A stretch of 32,582 nucleotides of DNA. It comes from Candidatus Binataceae bacterium. GTDB taxonomy: Bacteria; Desulfobacterota; Binatia; Binatales; Binataceae. The DNA is taken from positions 1 through 32,582 of the forward strand of contig DASXMJ010000147.1 of NCBI GenBank assembly GCA_036495685.1, in the 5' to 3' direction. Numbering within the stretch: position 1 is the first letter of the stretch; each line of letters begins with the position of its first letter. Below are positions 17,450 to 25,588 of this stretch, in pieces. The notes below the pieces were generated by a model. It searched no databases. It worked only from the letters and a program-made list of their open reading frames with translations, and was not told the DNA's origin. The position numbers and the translations under genes are program-made.

Positions 17450-17524
17450 AGGCACGTAGCTCAGCGGGAGAGCACTTCCCTGACACGGAAGGGGTCGGCG
17501 GTTCAAACCCGCCCGTGCCTACCA
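17450..17524 (+). tRNA. tRNA-Val (anticodon GAC)
   Basis: A complete 75-nt cloverleaf is visible. The acceptor AGGCACG (17450-17456) pairs perfectly with CGTGCCT (17514-17520). The D stem is GCTC/GAGC. The anticodon stem is CTTCC/GGAAG with loop CTGACAC, anticodon GAC at 17482-17484. The variable loop is 5 nt, and the T stem GGCGG/CCGCC encloses TTCAAAC. The discriminator A and 3' CCA (17522-17524) are genome-encoded. It reads valine codons GUC/GUU. Confidence 0.97.
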
Positions 17525-17596
17525 TTCGGCCCACGCCCACGACCGTCCTCCCCTAGCTCCGACACATGTCTTCGATGCGTAGTACGCCCGCGCTGT

Positions 17597-17602
17597 TAGA
17601 CT
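17597..17602 (+). promoter_or_regulatory. Candidate -10 box of a leaderless thrS transcript
   Basis: TAGACT (4/6 match) ends 7 nt before the thrS ATG. There is no Shine-Dalgarno sequence, and the -35 region is weak (TTCGAT at 17572-17577, 19-bp spacing). Confidence 0.3.
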
Positions 17603-17609
17603 TCTTTAA

Positions 17610-19565
17610 ATGAGTTCCGAACTGAGCGTCTCGGTCAACGGGGAACGCCGAACTGTCGCTCGCGGCACGCCTGTCCGCGAAGTGCTGAACGGCATCCCGA
17701 GCAGGGACCTGGTGGCGGCCAAGGTTAACGACAAGGTCGTCGACCTTAGCCGCACGCTTGAGTCCGATGCGACCGTGGAGCCGGTCTTGGCAGAGAGCCC
17801 GGGCGGACTCGACGTCATCCGCCATTCGACGGCGCATCTGATGGCGATGGCGGTGCAGCAGCTCTACCCGGGAACCCAGGTAACAATCGGCCCGGTTATC
17901 GAGGACGGGTTCTACTACGACTTTGCGCCCAAGACACCGTTTACTCTCGAGGACCTGCCGAAGATCGAAGCCCGGATGAAGGAGCTCGCTAAGGCGGACT
18001 TCAAGATCGAAAGGGTTGAAGTGTCCCGCGCCGAGGCGATCAAGACGTTCGACGCGATGGGCGAGAAGTACAAGGTCCAAATCATCGAGGAGAACATTCC
18101 GGAGTCAGAGGTCGTCTCGATCTACAAGGAAGGCGACTGGATGGATTTGTGCCGCGGTCCGCACGTGCCCTCAACGCGCTACCTGCGCGCATTCAAGCTG
18201 CTCTCGGTGGCGGGCGCATACTGGAAGGGCGATGAGCACAACGAGATGCTCTCGCGCATCTACGGCACCGCGTTCGCATCGAAGGAGGCGCTGGACGAGC
18301 ATCTGAAGTTGCTGGAACTCGCGCGCACGCGGGACCATCGCAAAATCGGTCGCGAGATGGAGCTGTTCTTCTTCGATCCGATCTCGCCCGGTTGTCCGTT
18401 CTTCATGCCCAAGGGCACGATCATCCTGAACGAGTTGATCGACTACGTTCGCCGACTGTACCGGCGGTCCGGCTACAGCGAAGTGGTCACGCCCCAGGTG
18501 TTCCGCAACCAGATGTTCAATACATCAGGTCACTGGGACAACTTCCGCGAGAACATGTTTCTCTCGCCCGACCCGGAGGCGGAGGGCAGCGATGCGCACA
18601 CGGTCGACACCGGACCTGAAGGATGGCGGCGGGGATACGGACTGAAGCCCATGAACTGCCCGGGGCACACCTTTGTGTATCGCGCGGAGAAGCGTTCGTA
18701 TCGCGACCTGCCGATTCGGCTCGCCGAGTTCACCGGCCTGCATCGCGCCGAGCGCTCGGGCGTCCTGCACGGACTATCCCGCGTCAGGTTGATGCATCAG
18801 GATGATGCGCACATCTTCTGCCGCGAGGATCAAATCGAGGACGAGTTCGCGCGCAACATCGAGATGGTGCGCGAGGTTTATTCGACGCTGGGTTTTGAGA
18901 AGGTCGAGTTCAAGCTCGCGACGATGCCGGATCAGCACCTCGGGACCGAGGCACAATGGCATGAGGCAGAAGAGAAGCTTGCCAACGCCATGCGTCGCAA
19001 CGAGATCCCGTTCGAGATGAACCCCAGGGAAGGAGCGTTTTACGGACCCAAAATCGAAATCTATGTTCCCGATGCGCTCAAGCGGAAGTGGCAGGTCGCG
19101 ACGATCCAGCTTGACTATTTCCTGCCCGAGCGCTTCGGGCTGAGCTACACCGCCAGCAGCGGCGCGGAAGAGCGCCCGGTGATGATCCATCGCGCGATCC
19201 TTGGATCGCTGGAGCGCTTCATCAGCGTGCTGCTCGAGCATACCGGCGGCGTGCTTCCCTTCTGGCTCGCGCCGGAGCAAGTCCGAGTGCTGTCGCTAAG
19301 CGAGAAGGTTGAGTCGTACGCCGTCGAATTGACCAGCATGCTGCGCAAGGCCGGCTATCGGGCGGAGTCAGATATCCGTAACGAAAAGCTGGGGTTCAAA
19401 GTAAGAGAGGCGGAGCTTGCGAAAGTCCCGTATATGGTGGTGGTAGGGGAGCGCGAGGCCGCCGCCCGCAGCGTGTCGTTGCGCAAGCTGCGTGGCGAGA
19501 AGAGCCAAGCCCTCACGGTTGAAAACTTAATCGAAATGATGCGAAAAGAGCGGTTGCCGGCCTAA
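17610..19565 (+). CDS. thrS: Threonine-tRNA ligase
   Basis: This 651-residue cytoplasmic synthetase charges tRNA-Thr. Order: TGS domain (residues 1-~62), editing domain with H72-STA-H76 and C181-RGP-H185, class II catalytic core, C-terminal anticodon domain. The zinc ligands C350 (MNCPGH), H401 (QDDAH) and H527 (MIHRAIL) keep the spacing of the E. coli ligands C334, H385 and H511. ATG 17610 begins the TGS domain but lacks a ribosome site. It heads the conserved thrS-infC-rpmI-rplT order. No T-box or tRNA-like leader fits, because little room lies between tRNA-Val and the start. Confidence 0.97.
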   Translation: MSSELSVSVNGERRTVARGTPVREVLNGIPSRDLVAAKVNDKVVDLSRTLESDATVEPVLAESPGGLDVIRHSTAHLMAMAVQQLYPGTQVTIGPVIEDGFYYDFAPKTPFTLEDLPKIEARMKELAKADFKIERVEVSRAEAIKTFDAMGEKYKVQIIEENIPESEVVSIYKEGDWMDLCRGPHVPSTRYLRAFKLLSVAGAYWKGDEHNEMLSRIYGTAFASKEALDEHLKLLELARTRDHRKIGREMELFFFDPISPGCPFFMPKGTIILNELIDYVRRLYRRSGYSEVVTPQVFRNQMFNTSGHWDNFRENMFLSPDPEAEGSDAHTVDTGPEGWRRGYGLKPMNCPGHTFVYRAEKRSYRDLPIRLAEFTGLHRAERSGVLHGLSRVRLMHQDDAHIFCREDQIEDEFARNIEMVREVYSTLGFEKVEFKLATMPDQHLGTEAQWHEAEEKLANAMRRNEIPFEMNPREGAFYGPKIEIYVPDALKRKWQVATIQLDYFLPERFGLSYTASSGAEERPVMIHRAILGSLERFISVLLEHTGGVLPFWLAPEQVRVLSLSEKVESYAVELTSMLRKAGYRAESDIRNEKLGFKVREAELAKVPYMVVVGEREAAARSVSLRKLRGEKSQALTVENLIEMMRKERLPA

Positions 19566-19575
19566 TCCAATAAGG

Positions 19576-19593
19576 TCCGGCTTACAAGCCGGA
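19576..19593 (+). promoter_or_regulatory. Hairpin touching the infC ribosome-binding site
   Basis: TCCGGCT (19576-19582) and AGCCGGA (19587-19593) form a 7-bp stem with a TACA loop. The 3' arm includes the first GGA of the infC Shine-Dalgarno sequence GGAGGAGGT (19591-19599). The remainder stays free. It could modulate infC initiation, but no regulator-binding homology can be shown. Confidence 0.45.
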
Positions 19594-19604
19594 GGAGGTG
19601 TCAT

Positions 19605-20141
19605 ATTCGTCGAGATTTTAGAATCCCCCCATCGAGAGAGCCCGCGATCCGGGTCAATCGCCTGATTCGCGCACCTGAAGTCCGGGTGATCGATTCGGAC
19701 GGCTCGCAAATCGGAATTCTTCCCCTCGCCGAAGCGCTGCGCACTGCGGAAAACCGGGGCCTTGACCTGGTCGAAGTCTCGGCGACGGCAAAACCGCCGG
19801 TCTGCCGCGTTACGGATTTTGACAAGTATCGCTACTCGCTAAAGAAGAAGCAGCACGACTCCAAGCGGCACTCCGGGGCCCACACCATCAAGGAAGTCAA
19901 GATGGGCGCGCGCACCGCCGAGCACGATGTGGGCTTCAAAGTTAAGCACATCCGACGCTTTGTTGAGGAGGGCCAGCGTGTTAAGCTCTCGGTCTCGTTT
20001 CGCGGCCGCGAAATAACCCATCCTGAATTGGGGCGGAGTCTCATCGACAAGGTTCTCCTCGAGGTGCAGGATGTGGCACAGCCGGACGGGGGAACCCGGA
20101 TGGAAGGCAGGAACATGTCGGTCCTGCTGACGCCGCGATAG
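19605..20141 (+). CDS. infC: Translation initiation factor IF-3 (AUU start)
   Basis: IF-3 binds the 30S subunit, keeps 50S away and checks the start codon. Reading from ATT at 19605 gives 178 residues, close to the family length of about 180, with the expected beginning (RRDFR then PAIRVNRLIRAPEVRVID). The strong Shine-Dalgarno GGAGGAGGT (19591-19599) lies 5 nt before this ATT. The next ordinary start, GTG 19686, would remove the conserved N-terminal segment. AUU initiation is the known basis of IF-3 autoregulation in E. coli. Body motifs include LDLVEVS, PPVCRVTDFDKYRY and the C-terminal RNA-binding domain. Confidence 0.93.
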   Translation: MRRDFRIPPSREPAIRVNRLIRAPEVRVIDSDGSQIGILPLAEALRTAENRGLDLVEVSATAKPPVCRVTDFDKYRYSLKKKQHDSKRHSGAHTIKEVKMGARTAEHDVGFKVKHIRRFVEEGQRVKLSVSFRGREITHPELGRSLIDKVLLEVQDVAQPDGGTRMEGRNMSVLLTPR

Positions 20142-20167
20142 GAATTTGCAAGCAAAGCACGTCACCG

Positions 20168-20365
20168 ATGCCTAAGATCAAAACCAACCGCGCAGCCGCC
20201 AAGCGTTTCAAGGTGACCAAAGGCGGCAAGGTCAAGTACAAGAAGGGCTATTCGCGCCACCACGCGTGGGCGAAGAATCGCGGTCGCAAGCGGCGGCTGC
20301 GTATGCCCGGCATTCTCAAGAAGACCGAGGGCGAAGTCGTGAAGACCTTGCTGCCGTACGCGTAA
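20168..20365 (+). CDS. rpmI: 50S ribosomal protein L35
   Basis: This 65-residue basic ribosomal protein is full length, with the family start MPKIKTNRAAAKRFKVT and a middle rich in Lys/Arg. It lies 26 nt after infC and 50 nt before rplT in the conserved infC-rpmI-rplT operon. An RRRLRMPG-like stretch and the ending TLLPYA are as expected. Confidence 0.97.
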   Translation: MPKIKTNRAAAKRFKVTKGGKVKYKKGYSRHHAWAKNRGRKRRLRMPGILKKTEGEVVKTLLPYA

Positions 20366-20415
20366 CGCGGCGGAGCGCTCAACTCCGCAGAATCCTCGGG
20401 AAGGATGTATCTCAC

Positions 20416-20781
20416 ATGCCTCGCGCCAAGGGTGGCCCCAAGACCCGCCGCCGCCACAAACGCCAACTGAAACTCGCCTCCGGGTTCGTCGGGGGGCGCA
20501 AGCTGTATCGTCAGGCTCGCAGCACCTTCGAGAAGGGGTTGACCTACGCCTACCGCGACCGCAAGCAAAAGAAGCGGGTATTTCGCGCCCTGTGGGTCCA
20601 GAGAATCAACGCGCTGGCGCGCGAGCATGGCATTTCCTACAGCAAGTTGATGGACGGGCTCAAGAAGGCGGGCGTGGCGGTCGATCGCAAACAGCTCGCG
20701 GCGCTTGCCAAGGACCGTGACGGATTGTTTACCGAGCTGGTGCGCGCCGCCAAGAACGCGCTCGGCCTAAAAGCAGCCTGA
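20416..20781 (+). CDS. rplT: 50S ribosomal protein L20
   Basis: This 121-residue early-assembly ribosomal protein binds 23S rRNA and in several bacteria represses its own operon. It begins MPRAKGGPKTRRRHK and contains YAYRDRKQKKRVFRALWVQRINA, typical of L20. ATG 20416 is set by homology and by GGAAGGA at 20399-20405. An in-frame extension to 20266 runs inside rpmI and is rejected. A perfect terminator follows 28 nt after its stop. Confidence 0.97.
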   Translation: MPRAKGGPKTRRRHKRQLKLASGFVGGRKLYRQARSTFEKGLTYAYRDRKQKKRVFRALWVQRINALAREHGISYSKLMDGLKKAGVAVDRKQLAALAKDRDGLFTELVRAAKNALGLKAA

Positions 20782-20809
20782 AGCCGCGCCGTTCGGGGCA
20801 CGCACCAAG

Positions 20810-20843
20810 AAACCATGTGGAGTTCCACATGGTTTTTTGTTTT
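20810..20843 (+). terminator. Intrinsic terminator between rplT and pheS
   Basis: AAACCATGTGG (20810-20820) pairs perfectly over 11 bp with CCACATGGTTT (20825-20835) around an AGTT loop, followed by TTTGTTTT. It lies 28 nt after rplT and 38 nt before pheS. It either ends the ribosomal operon or acts as a partial terminator controlling flow into pheST. Confidence 0.92.
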
Positions 20844-20881
20844 CCCGCAGTCCGTCCGAGCGGCGAGTTTGGAGTTAGCGA

Positions 20882-21928
20882 ATGAAGGAGCAATTGGAGG
20901 AGATCCGACGGCGTGCGTTGGCCGAGCTTTCCGTTGATGCTACCGCGCAAGCGATCGAAGCGGTCCGGGTGCGCGTGCTCGGCCGTTCCGGCGAGCTCAC
21001 CGAAATCATGCGCGGCATCGGCGACCTCGCCCCGGACGAGCGGCCGCTGGTCGGCAAGCTGGTCAACCAGATCAAGCGCGAAGTCGAAAGCCGGATCGCA
21101 GCGTTGCAGGACAATCTGCGCGGCCGCGAGTTGGAACGCTCTCTCGACGAGGTGAAACTGGACGTCACCCTACCCGGCATGAAAATCCCGCGCGGCCGCA
21201 TTCATCCGATCACCCAGATCATCGAGGAGATGCTGGATATTCTGTGCGAGATGGGCTTTGAGATCGAGTACACCCAAGATGTCGAGGACGATTTCCACAA
21301 CTTCGCCGCCCTGAACTTTGCGCCCGATCATCCGGCGCGAGACATGCAGGACACCTTCTTCCTTCCCGGCGGACTGCTCTTGCGCACCCACACCTCCAAC
21401 GGACAGATCCGCGTGCTGGAGCGCCGCCGCCCTCCGCTGGCGGTGGTATGTCCGGGGGGGTGTTACCGACGCGACGACCCGAGCGTGCGCGCCTCGCCTG
21501 CCTTCAACCAGATCGAAGGCTTCATGATCGATCGGCATGGCCGCATAACCATGAGTCATCTGAAGGGTGTCCTCACGGAATTCGCCAAGGGCTTTTTCGG
21601 CGAGACCGGGGTCCGTTTTCGGGGAAGCTTCTTTCCCTTCACCGAACCGAGCGCGGAGCTCGACATCTACTGTCTGCTGTGCGCTGGGGCGGGATGTCCG
21701 GTGTGCAAGTACAGCGGATGGACGGAGGTGCTGGGCTGCGGAATGATCCATCCAAACGTGCTGCGGGCGGTCAAACTCGATCCCGCGGAATACCAGGGTT
21801 TCGCGTTCGGAATGGGCGTCGAGCGTACCGCACTGATGAAGCTTGGCATCGATGATATGCGACTGTTTTTTGAAAACGATCTCCGGTTCCTCGCACAGTT
21901 CCCATCGGTCAGCGGGGGTGTGCGATGA
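20882..21928 (+). CDS. pheS: Phenylalanine-tRNA ligase alpha subunit
   Basis: This 348-residue catalytic subunit of the heterotetrameric PheRS is full length. An N-terminal coiled-coil region (~1-85) precedes the class II core. The core shows GRIHPITQIIEEM, FNFAALN-like AALNFAPDHPARD (motif 2 region), MQDTFFL, and the motif 3 segment GFAFGMGVERTALMKLGI. GGAG upstream supports ATG 20882. The segment CLLCAGAGCPVCKYSGW holds several cysteines resembling a metal-binding insertion seen in some PheS proteins. The stop overlaps pheT by four bases. Confidence 0.96.
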   Translation: MKEQLEEIRRRALAELSVDATAQAIEAVRVRVLGRSGELTEIMRGIGDLAPDERPLVGKLVNQIKREVESRIAALQDNLRGRELERSLDEVKLDVTLPGMKIPRGRIHPITQIIEEMLDILCEMGFEIEYTQDVEDDFHNFAALNFAPDHPARDMQDTFFLPGGLLLRTHTSNGQIRVLERRRPPLAVVCPGGCYRRDDPSVRASPAFNQIEGFMIDRHGRITMSHLKGVLTEFAKGFFGETGVRFRGSFFPFTEPSAELDIYCLLCAGAGCPVCKYSGWTEVLGCGMIHPNVLRAVKLDPAEYQGFAFGMGVERTALMKLGIDDMRLFFENDLRFLAQFPSVSGGVR

Positions 21929-24387
21929 AGCTGCCGCTGAGTTGGCTTGGTAAGTTCGTCCAGCTCGATGCGACCGCCAACCAGATCGCTGATCGGCTGA
22001 GCGCTGCCGGACTGGTCGTCGAAAACATCCAAAAAATCGAGCCCGCCTTCCAGGGCGTGGTGGTAGCGAAAGTGGTCGAGGTCGGCCGGCACCCCAACGC
22101 TGATCGCTTGAGCCTCTGCCAGGTGGACGCGGGCGCCAAAGGACGCTTCAGCGTGGTTTGCGGAGCGCCCAACGCCAGGACCGGGATGACGGCGGCGCTG
22201 GCGATGGTGGGGGCCCGGCTCGCCGGCGCCGACAAGGGACAGCACGGAGATGGCGTTCCCCGTCTGGAAGATCTGCCGGCTCTGGAGGCGGCGACCATTC
22301 GCGGCGTGCGCTCGGAGGGGATGCTCTGTTCGGAGCGCGAACTCAAACTTTCGGACGAGCACGCGGGAATTCTTGAACTGCCCGACGACGCGCCAGTCGG
22401 AAGCGACCTGGCCGACTTCCTCTTCCTGCCCGATTCCCTGCTGGATGTGGAAGTTACCCCCAACCGGGGCGACTGCCTTTCTATCATCGGTCTGGCCCGC
22501 GAAGTGGCGGCGATCTTCGGTGTCCGGCTTAACGTGCCGCGGCCACGTCCGATTCGCGGCGGTACTAAAACGGAGCGCCCGGACAAGTTTGTTGTCGAAA
22601 TCATGGCCCCGGACTTGTGTCCGCGTTACGCCGCGCTGGCGATGACGAATATCAAGATCGGGCCTTCGCCCATCCGCCTCCGCCGCCGCCTGGAGCTATG
22701 CGGGATGCGCGCGCTCAACAGTGTGGTCGATGCGACCAACTACGTAATGCTGGAGACCGGCCAGCCGCTACACGCTTTCGATCTGAGTAAGATCGCCGAG
22801 GGAAAGATCGTGGTGCGCCGCGCCGACGCCGATCGCGAATTTACTACCCTGGACAACCTCACACGCGACCTTCAGCCTGATGATCTGTTGATTGCCGATC
22901 CGGCCAAGCCCCTGGCGATCGCCGGAGTGATGGGCGGACTGAACTCCGAGGTCAGCGAAGCGACCACCACCATCCTGCTCGAGAGCGCGTACTTTGAGCC
23001 CGCCACGGTGGCGCGCACCTCCCGACGCCTGCAACTCTATAGCGAGGCGAGCTCCCGCTTTGCGCGCGCGATCGATCGCGCGGGGCAGGCGAGGGCGCTG
23101 GCTCGCGTCGCGGAGCTAATCGGCGCCTTCTCGGGTGGCAGGCTCTGGGGCGACTTGAGGGACGTCGAACCGCGCCCGGCGCCGGTGCGCAACATAAGCC
23201 TCGATCTCACCATCATAGAATCGCTCATTGGGGTAGCGGTCGCTCCCGCCGAGAGCCGGCGGTGGTTGAGAGCGATAGGAGCCGAGGTAAAGTCGGCCGG
23301 TCGCGGGTCGTTAAAGGTCGTGCCCCCGTCCTGGCGCGCCGATTTGAACGAGCCCGCCGACCTGGTGGAGGAAGTGGCACGGCTGGGCGGCCTCGACCAT
23401 ATCCCCAGCGGTCTGCCGGCGCGGATTGCAGCACGGCCCAGCCAGAGTCCGTTGCGCGCATTTCTCAAGAACACACGCGAAGTGATGCTGGGAGCGGGCC
23501 TCAACGAAGTACGGACATTGGCGTTCACCGGACCCGCCGATAACGTGAGGTATGCGGGCGTCACGCCGGAACCTAGACCGGTTGTCGTTCAGAATCCCCT
23601 GTCCGCGGAACTCAGCGAGCTGCGGCTGAGCCTCATCCCTGGGCTGACCGGGGCGTTACGGTTCAACCTCAATCGGCAGGCCTCGGCGGTGCACACTTTC
23701 GAGCTTGGAAAAGTGTTCGCGATGCGCGAGGGCAGCGCCGCCGAGACTCTGGTGTTGGCCGGGCTGAGTTACGGTCCATATCTCATTGCGGCTCTCGGTC
23801 AGGATGGGGTCGGCAGCGGATTTTTTGCTATGAAGGGAATCCTCGAATCGTGGTTCGCCGCAATGGATGTCCGCGAGCGAATTTCGTTCGACGTCGCCGC
23901 GCCTTCCGAGGTACCGTTTCTACATCCCGCCCGCGCCGCGAAGATCGCGGTCGAGGGCTCTCGGGTGGGCTATCTGGGTGAACTGCATCCCGGGGAGGGG
24001 CTACGACTCGAGCTCGACGGACCGTGCGCGGTCTTCGAACTTGACTTAACGAAATTCATTTCTTATGGTTTCACGCCGCGCAAAACGATCGAGGTACCCC
24101 CGCGTTTTCCCACGGTTAGACGCGACGTGGCACTGGTTCTCGAACGCGGGCTCCCGGCCGCGACGGTTATCGAGACCGTGAAGGAAGTTGCGCCGCCCTT
24201 GCTAGAGAGTGTCGAGGTCTTCGATGTTTACGAAGGGCAAGGGATCGAGTCGGGGAAGAAGAGCGTTGCGCTGGCTTGTCGATACCGGGCGAGAGATCGC
24301 ACGCTGACAGATGAGGAGGTAAACCGGATCCATTCGGCGGTGGTCGAACGGGTCAGGACACGCCTGGGAGCTGGGTTGCGGCAGTAA
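21925..24387 (+). CDS. pheT: Phenylalanine-tRNA ligase beta subunit
   Basis: This 820-residue subunit builds the PheRS heterotetramer, binds tRNA-Phe and edits mischarged Tyr. It starts MKLPLSWLGKFV, followed by a tRNA-binding OB fold (VVVAKVVEVGRHPNADRLSLCQVDAG). Next come the B3/B4 editing region (VTPNRGDCLSIIGLAREVAAIFG), the B5 domain and catalytic-like core, and the C-terminal ferredoxin-fold anticodon-binding domain (FPTVRRDVALV). The ATGA overlap with pheS couples their translation. Length and order are normal. Confidence 0.96.
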   Translation: MKLPLSWLGKFVQLDATANQIADRLSAAGLVVENIQKIEPAFQGVVVAKVVEVGRHPNADRLSLCQVDAGAKGRFSVVCGAPNARTGMTAALAMVGARLAGADKGQHGDGVPRLEDLPALEAATIRGVRSEGMLCSERELKLSDEHAGILELPDDAPVGSDLADFLFLPDSLLDVEVTPNRGDCLSIIGLAREVAAIFGVRLNVPRPRPIRGGTKTERPDKFVVEIMAPDLCPRYAALAMTNIKIGPSPIRLRRRLELCGMRALNSVVDATNYVMLETGQPLHAFDLSKIAEGKIVVRRADADREFTTLDNLTRDLQPDDLLIADPAKPLAIAGVMGGLNSEVSEATTTILLESAYFEPATVARTSRRLQLYSEASSRFARAIDRAGQARALARVAELIGAFSGGRLWGDLRDVEPRPAPVRNISLDLTIIESLIGVAVAPAESRRWLRAIGAEVKSAGRGSLKVVPPSWRADLNEPADLVEEVARLGGLDHIPSGLPARIAARPSQSPLRAFLKNTREVMLGAGLNEVRTLAFTGPADNVRYAGVTPEPRPVVVQNPLSAELSELRLSLIPGLTGALRFNLNRQASAVHTFELGKVFAMREGSAAETLVLAGLSYGPYLIAALGQDGVGSGFFAMKGILESWFAAMDVRERISFDVAAPSEVPFLHPARAAKIAVEGSRVGYLGELHPGEGLRLELDGPCAVFELDLTKFISYGFTPRKTIEVPPRFPTVRRDVALVLERGLPAATVIETVKEVAPPLLESVEVFDVYEGQGIESGKKSVALACRYRARDRTLTDEEVNRIHSAVVERVRTRLGAGLRQ

Positions 24388-24431
24388 AGCGTGCTCGTTG
24401 CGAGTTGGTGGGGACCAATACGCCACAGGGC

Positions 24432-24725
24432 ATGACCAAAGCGGACCTCGTAGATCTGATTTACGAGCGAGTAGGCTCCTCCAAGAAGGAGGCCTCTGCA
24501 ATTGTTGAAGCGGTTTTCGCGATCATCCGTGGAAGTCTGTGCGAAGGGGATAAGGTCAAGATTTCCGGCTTCGGGACGTTTATCGTCAATCACAAGAACG
24601 CCCGCCGCGGCCGCAATCCGCAAACCGGTGTCCCCATAACAATCGACTCGCGCCGCGTGCTATCCTTCAAGGCGAGCCAGGTCCTCAAGGATCGAATCAA
24701 CAACGGCATTTCCGCCCGGCCATGA
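24432..24725 (+). CDS. ihfA: Integration host factor alpha subunit
   Basis: This 97-residue DNA-bending protein of the HU/IHF family starts MTKADLVDLIYERVG. It carries VKISGFGTFIVNHK and the beta-arm GRNPQTGVPITI that inserts into the minor groove. Its place directly after pheT and before a MerR gene is the usual ihfA position in many Proteobacteria, which favours IHF-alpha over HU. An in-frame GTG at 24405 would add nine residues; the family start favours ATG 24432. The stop overlaps the next gene by four bases. Confidence 0.9.
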   Translation: MTKADLVDLIYERVGSSKKEASAIVEAVFAIIRGSLCEGDKVKISGFGTFIVNHKNARRGRNPQTGVPITIDSRRVLSFKASQVLKDRINNGISARP

Positions 24726-25204
24726 CCCGCAAAAGCCGCCCTGCCGCGCCCAAGCGTAACAAGCCCAAGGCCGCGGCGCCCGCGCGGACTGTGACCCAGC
24801 TAGTCGCGGGGATGCCCGAGCGAGGCCTCAAGATTGGGGAAGCGGCTGAGGTACTCGGGGTGGAGACTTACGTGCTGCGCTTTTGGGAGACGCAGTTTCC
24901 GTTTCTGAGACCGCGCCATTCGCGCACCAAGCATCGCTTCTACCACGACCTCGACCTCGAGGTGCTGCGCCTGATAAAAGGGTTGTTGCATCAGGAAGGC
25001 TTCACGATTGCGGGAGCCAACAAGTACATCCGCGAGAACGGGCTCGAGACTCTGTTGGCGGGCAAACCGACTACTGTTATGCGACCCGAACAAACACCCT
25101 CTGCGGGAGAAACTCCCCAGAAATCTCCGGTCGACGGACACACGCGTCGGGTGCTTTCCGATGTACGCCGCGATCTCGAGTCGTTGCACAAAATGCTCGA
25201 GTAA
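24722..25204 (+). CDS. MerR family transcriptional regulator
   Basis: This 160-residue regulator has a Lys/Ala/Pro-rich N-terminal tail (~1-30), a MerR winged helix (LKIGEAAEVLGVETYVLRFWE) and the family continuation KHRFYHDLDLEVLRLIKGLLHQEGFTIAGANKYI. The C-terminal region is a short probable dimerization helix without metal-binding cysteines, so it is not a mercury-type sensor. MerR genes in this position behind ihfA are widespread, but their effector is unknown. The start overlaps ihfA (ATGA). Confidence 0.9.
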   Translation: MTRKSRPAAPKRNKPKAAAPARTVTQLVAGMPERGLKIGEAAEVLGVETYVLRFWETQFPFLRPRHSRTKHRFYHDLDLEVLRLIKGLLHQEGFTIAGANKYIRENGLETLLAGKPTTVMRPEQTPSAGETPQKSPVDGHTRRVLSDVRRDLESLHKMLE

Positions 25205-25213
25205 ATAAATTCG

Positions 25214-25477
25214 ATGTCTGATCCCCTCCTCATAAGTTCCACCTTTCCGATGGCGCGCTGCAGATCGTGCCAGAAGGATGTACTGACCTGCGTGCAGTTC
25301 GATCATGACGGTGTCGAATACCGCAGCTGCGCGCATTGCGACACGCCGATCGCCAGCGAACTGTCGTGGGTCAGTGCAACGGAGTTGGAATCGAGCGGTT
25401 ACGAGATCGGTCAGCGCCGCGGCAACAAGGGTGGGTGCGGCTGCGGCTCAGGCGGTTGCAGCATCCGCAAGCCCTGA
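25214..25477 (+). CDS. Small cysteine-rich, zinc-ribbon-like protein
   Basis: I do not recognise this 87-residue protein. It has one CxxC pair early (CRSCQKD), a second one (CAHCDTP) about 20 residues later, consistent with a zinc ribbon, and a glycine/cysteine-rich tail (GGCGCGSGGCSIRKP). That makes at least eight cysteines in a short protein. It starts 10 nt after the merR stop and is probably cotranscribed with it. The start may instead be ATG 25250 (MARCRSC), because neither start has a clear ribosome site. A metal-binding role is inferred from the cysteines only. Confidence 0.65.
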   Translation: MSDPLLISSTFPMARCRSCQKDVLTCVQFDHDGVEYRSCAHCDTPIASELSWVSATELESSGYEIGQRRGNKGGCGCGSGGCSIRKP

Positions 25478-25588
25478 CACCCGATTTCGTGGAATTGCCC
25501 GCCGAGCGGCGGCAGGACAGCTCCTCCCCGTGGCTGCTTTCACCGCGCGCCGGCGTGCACCGCAAAGCTCTTAAGCGCGTACTTTACA

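Noticed and set aside
17097..17540. Reverse-strand frame with a GGFEPPTPSVSGKC-like start, 147 codons
   Set aside because: It runs antisense through tRNA-Val; this peptide pattern is a known annotation artefact of tRNA genes.
20814..20880. Short frame with WFFVF codons that could be a pheST leader peptide
   Set aside because: The Phe codons come from the terminator T-run and lie after the hairpin, so they could not control its folding; the frame has no ribosome site.
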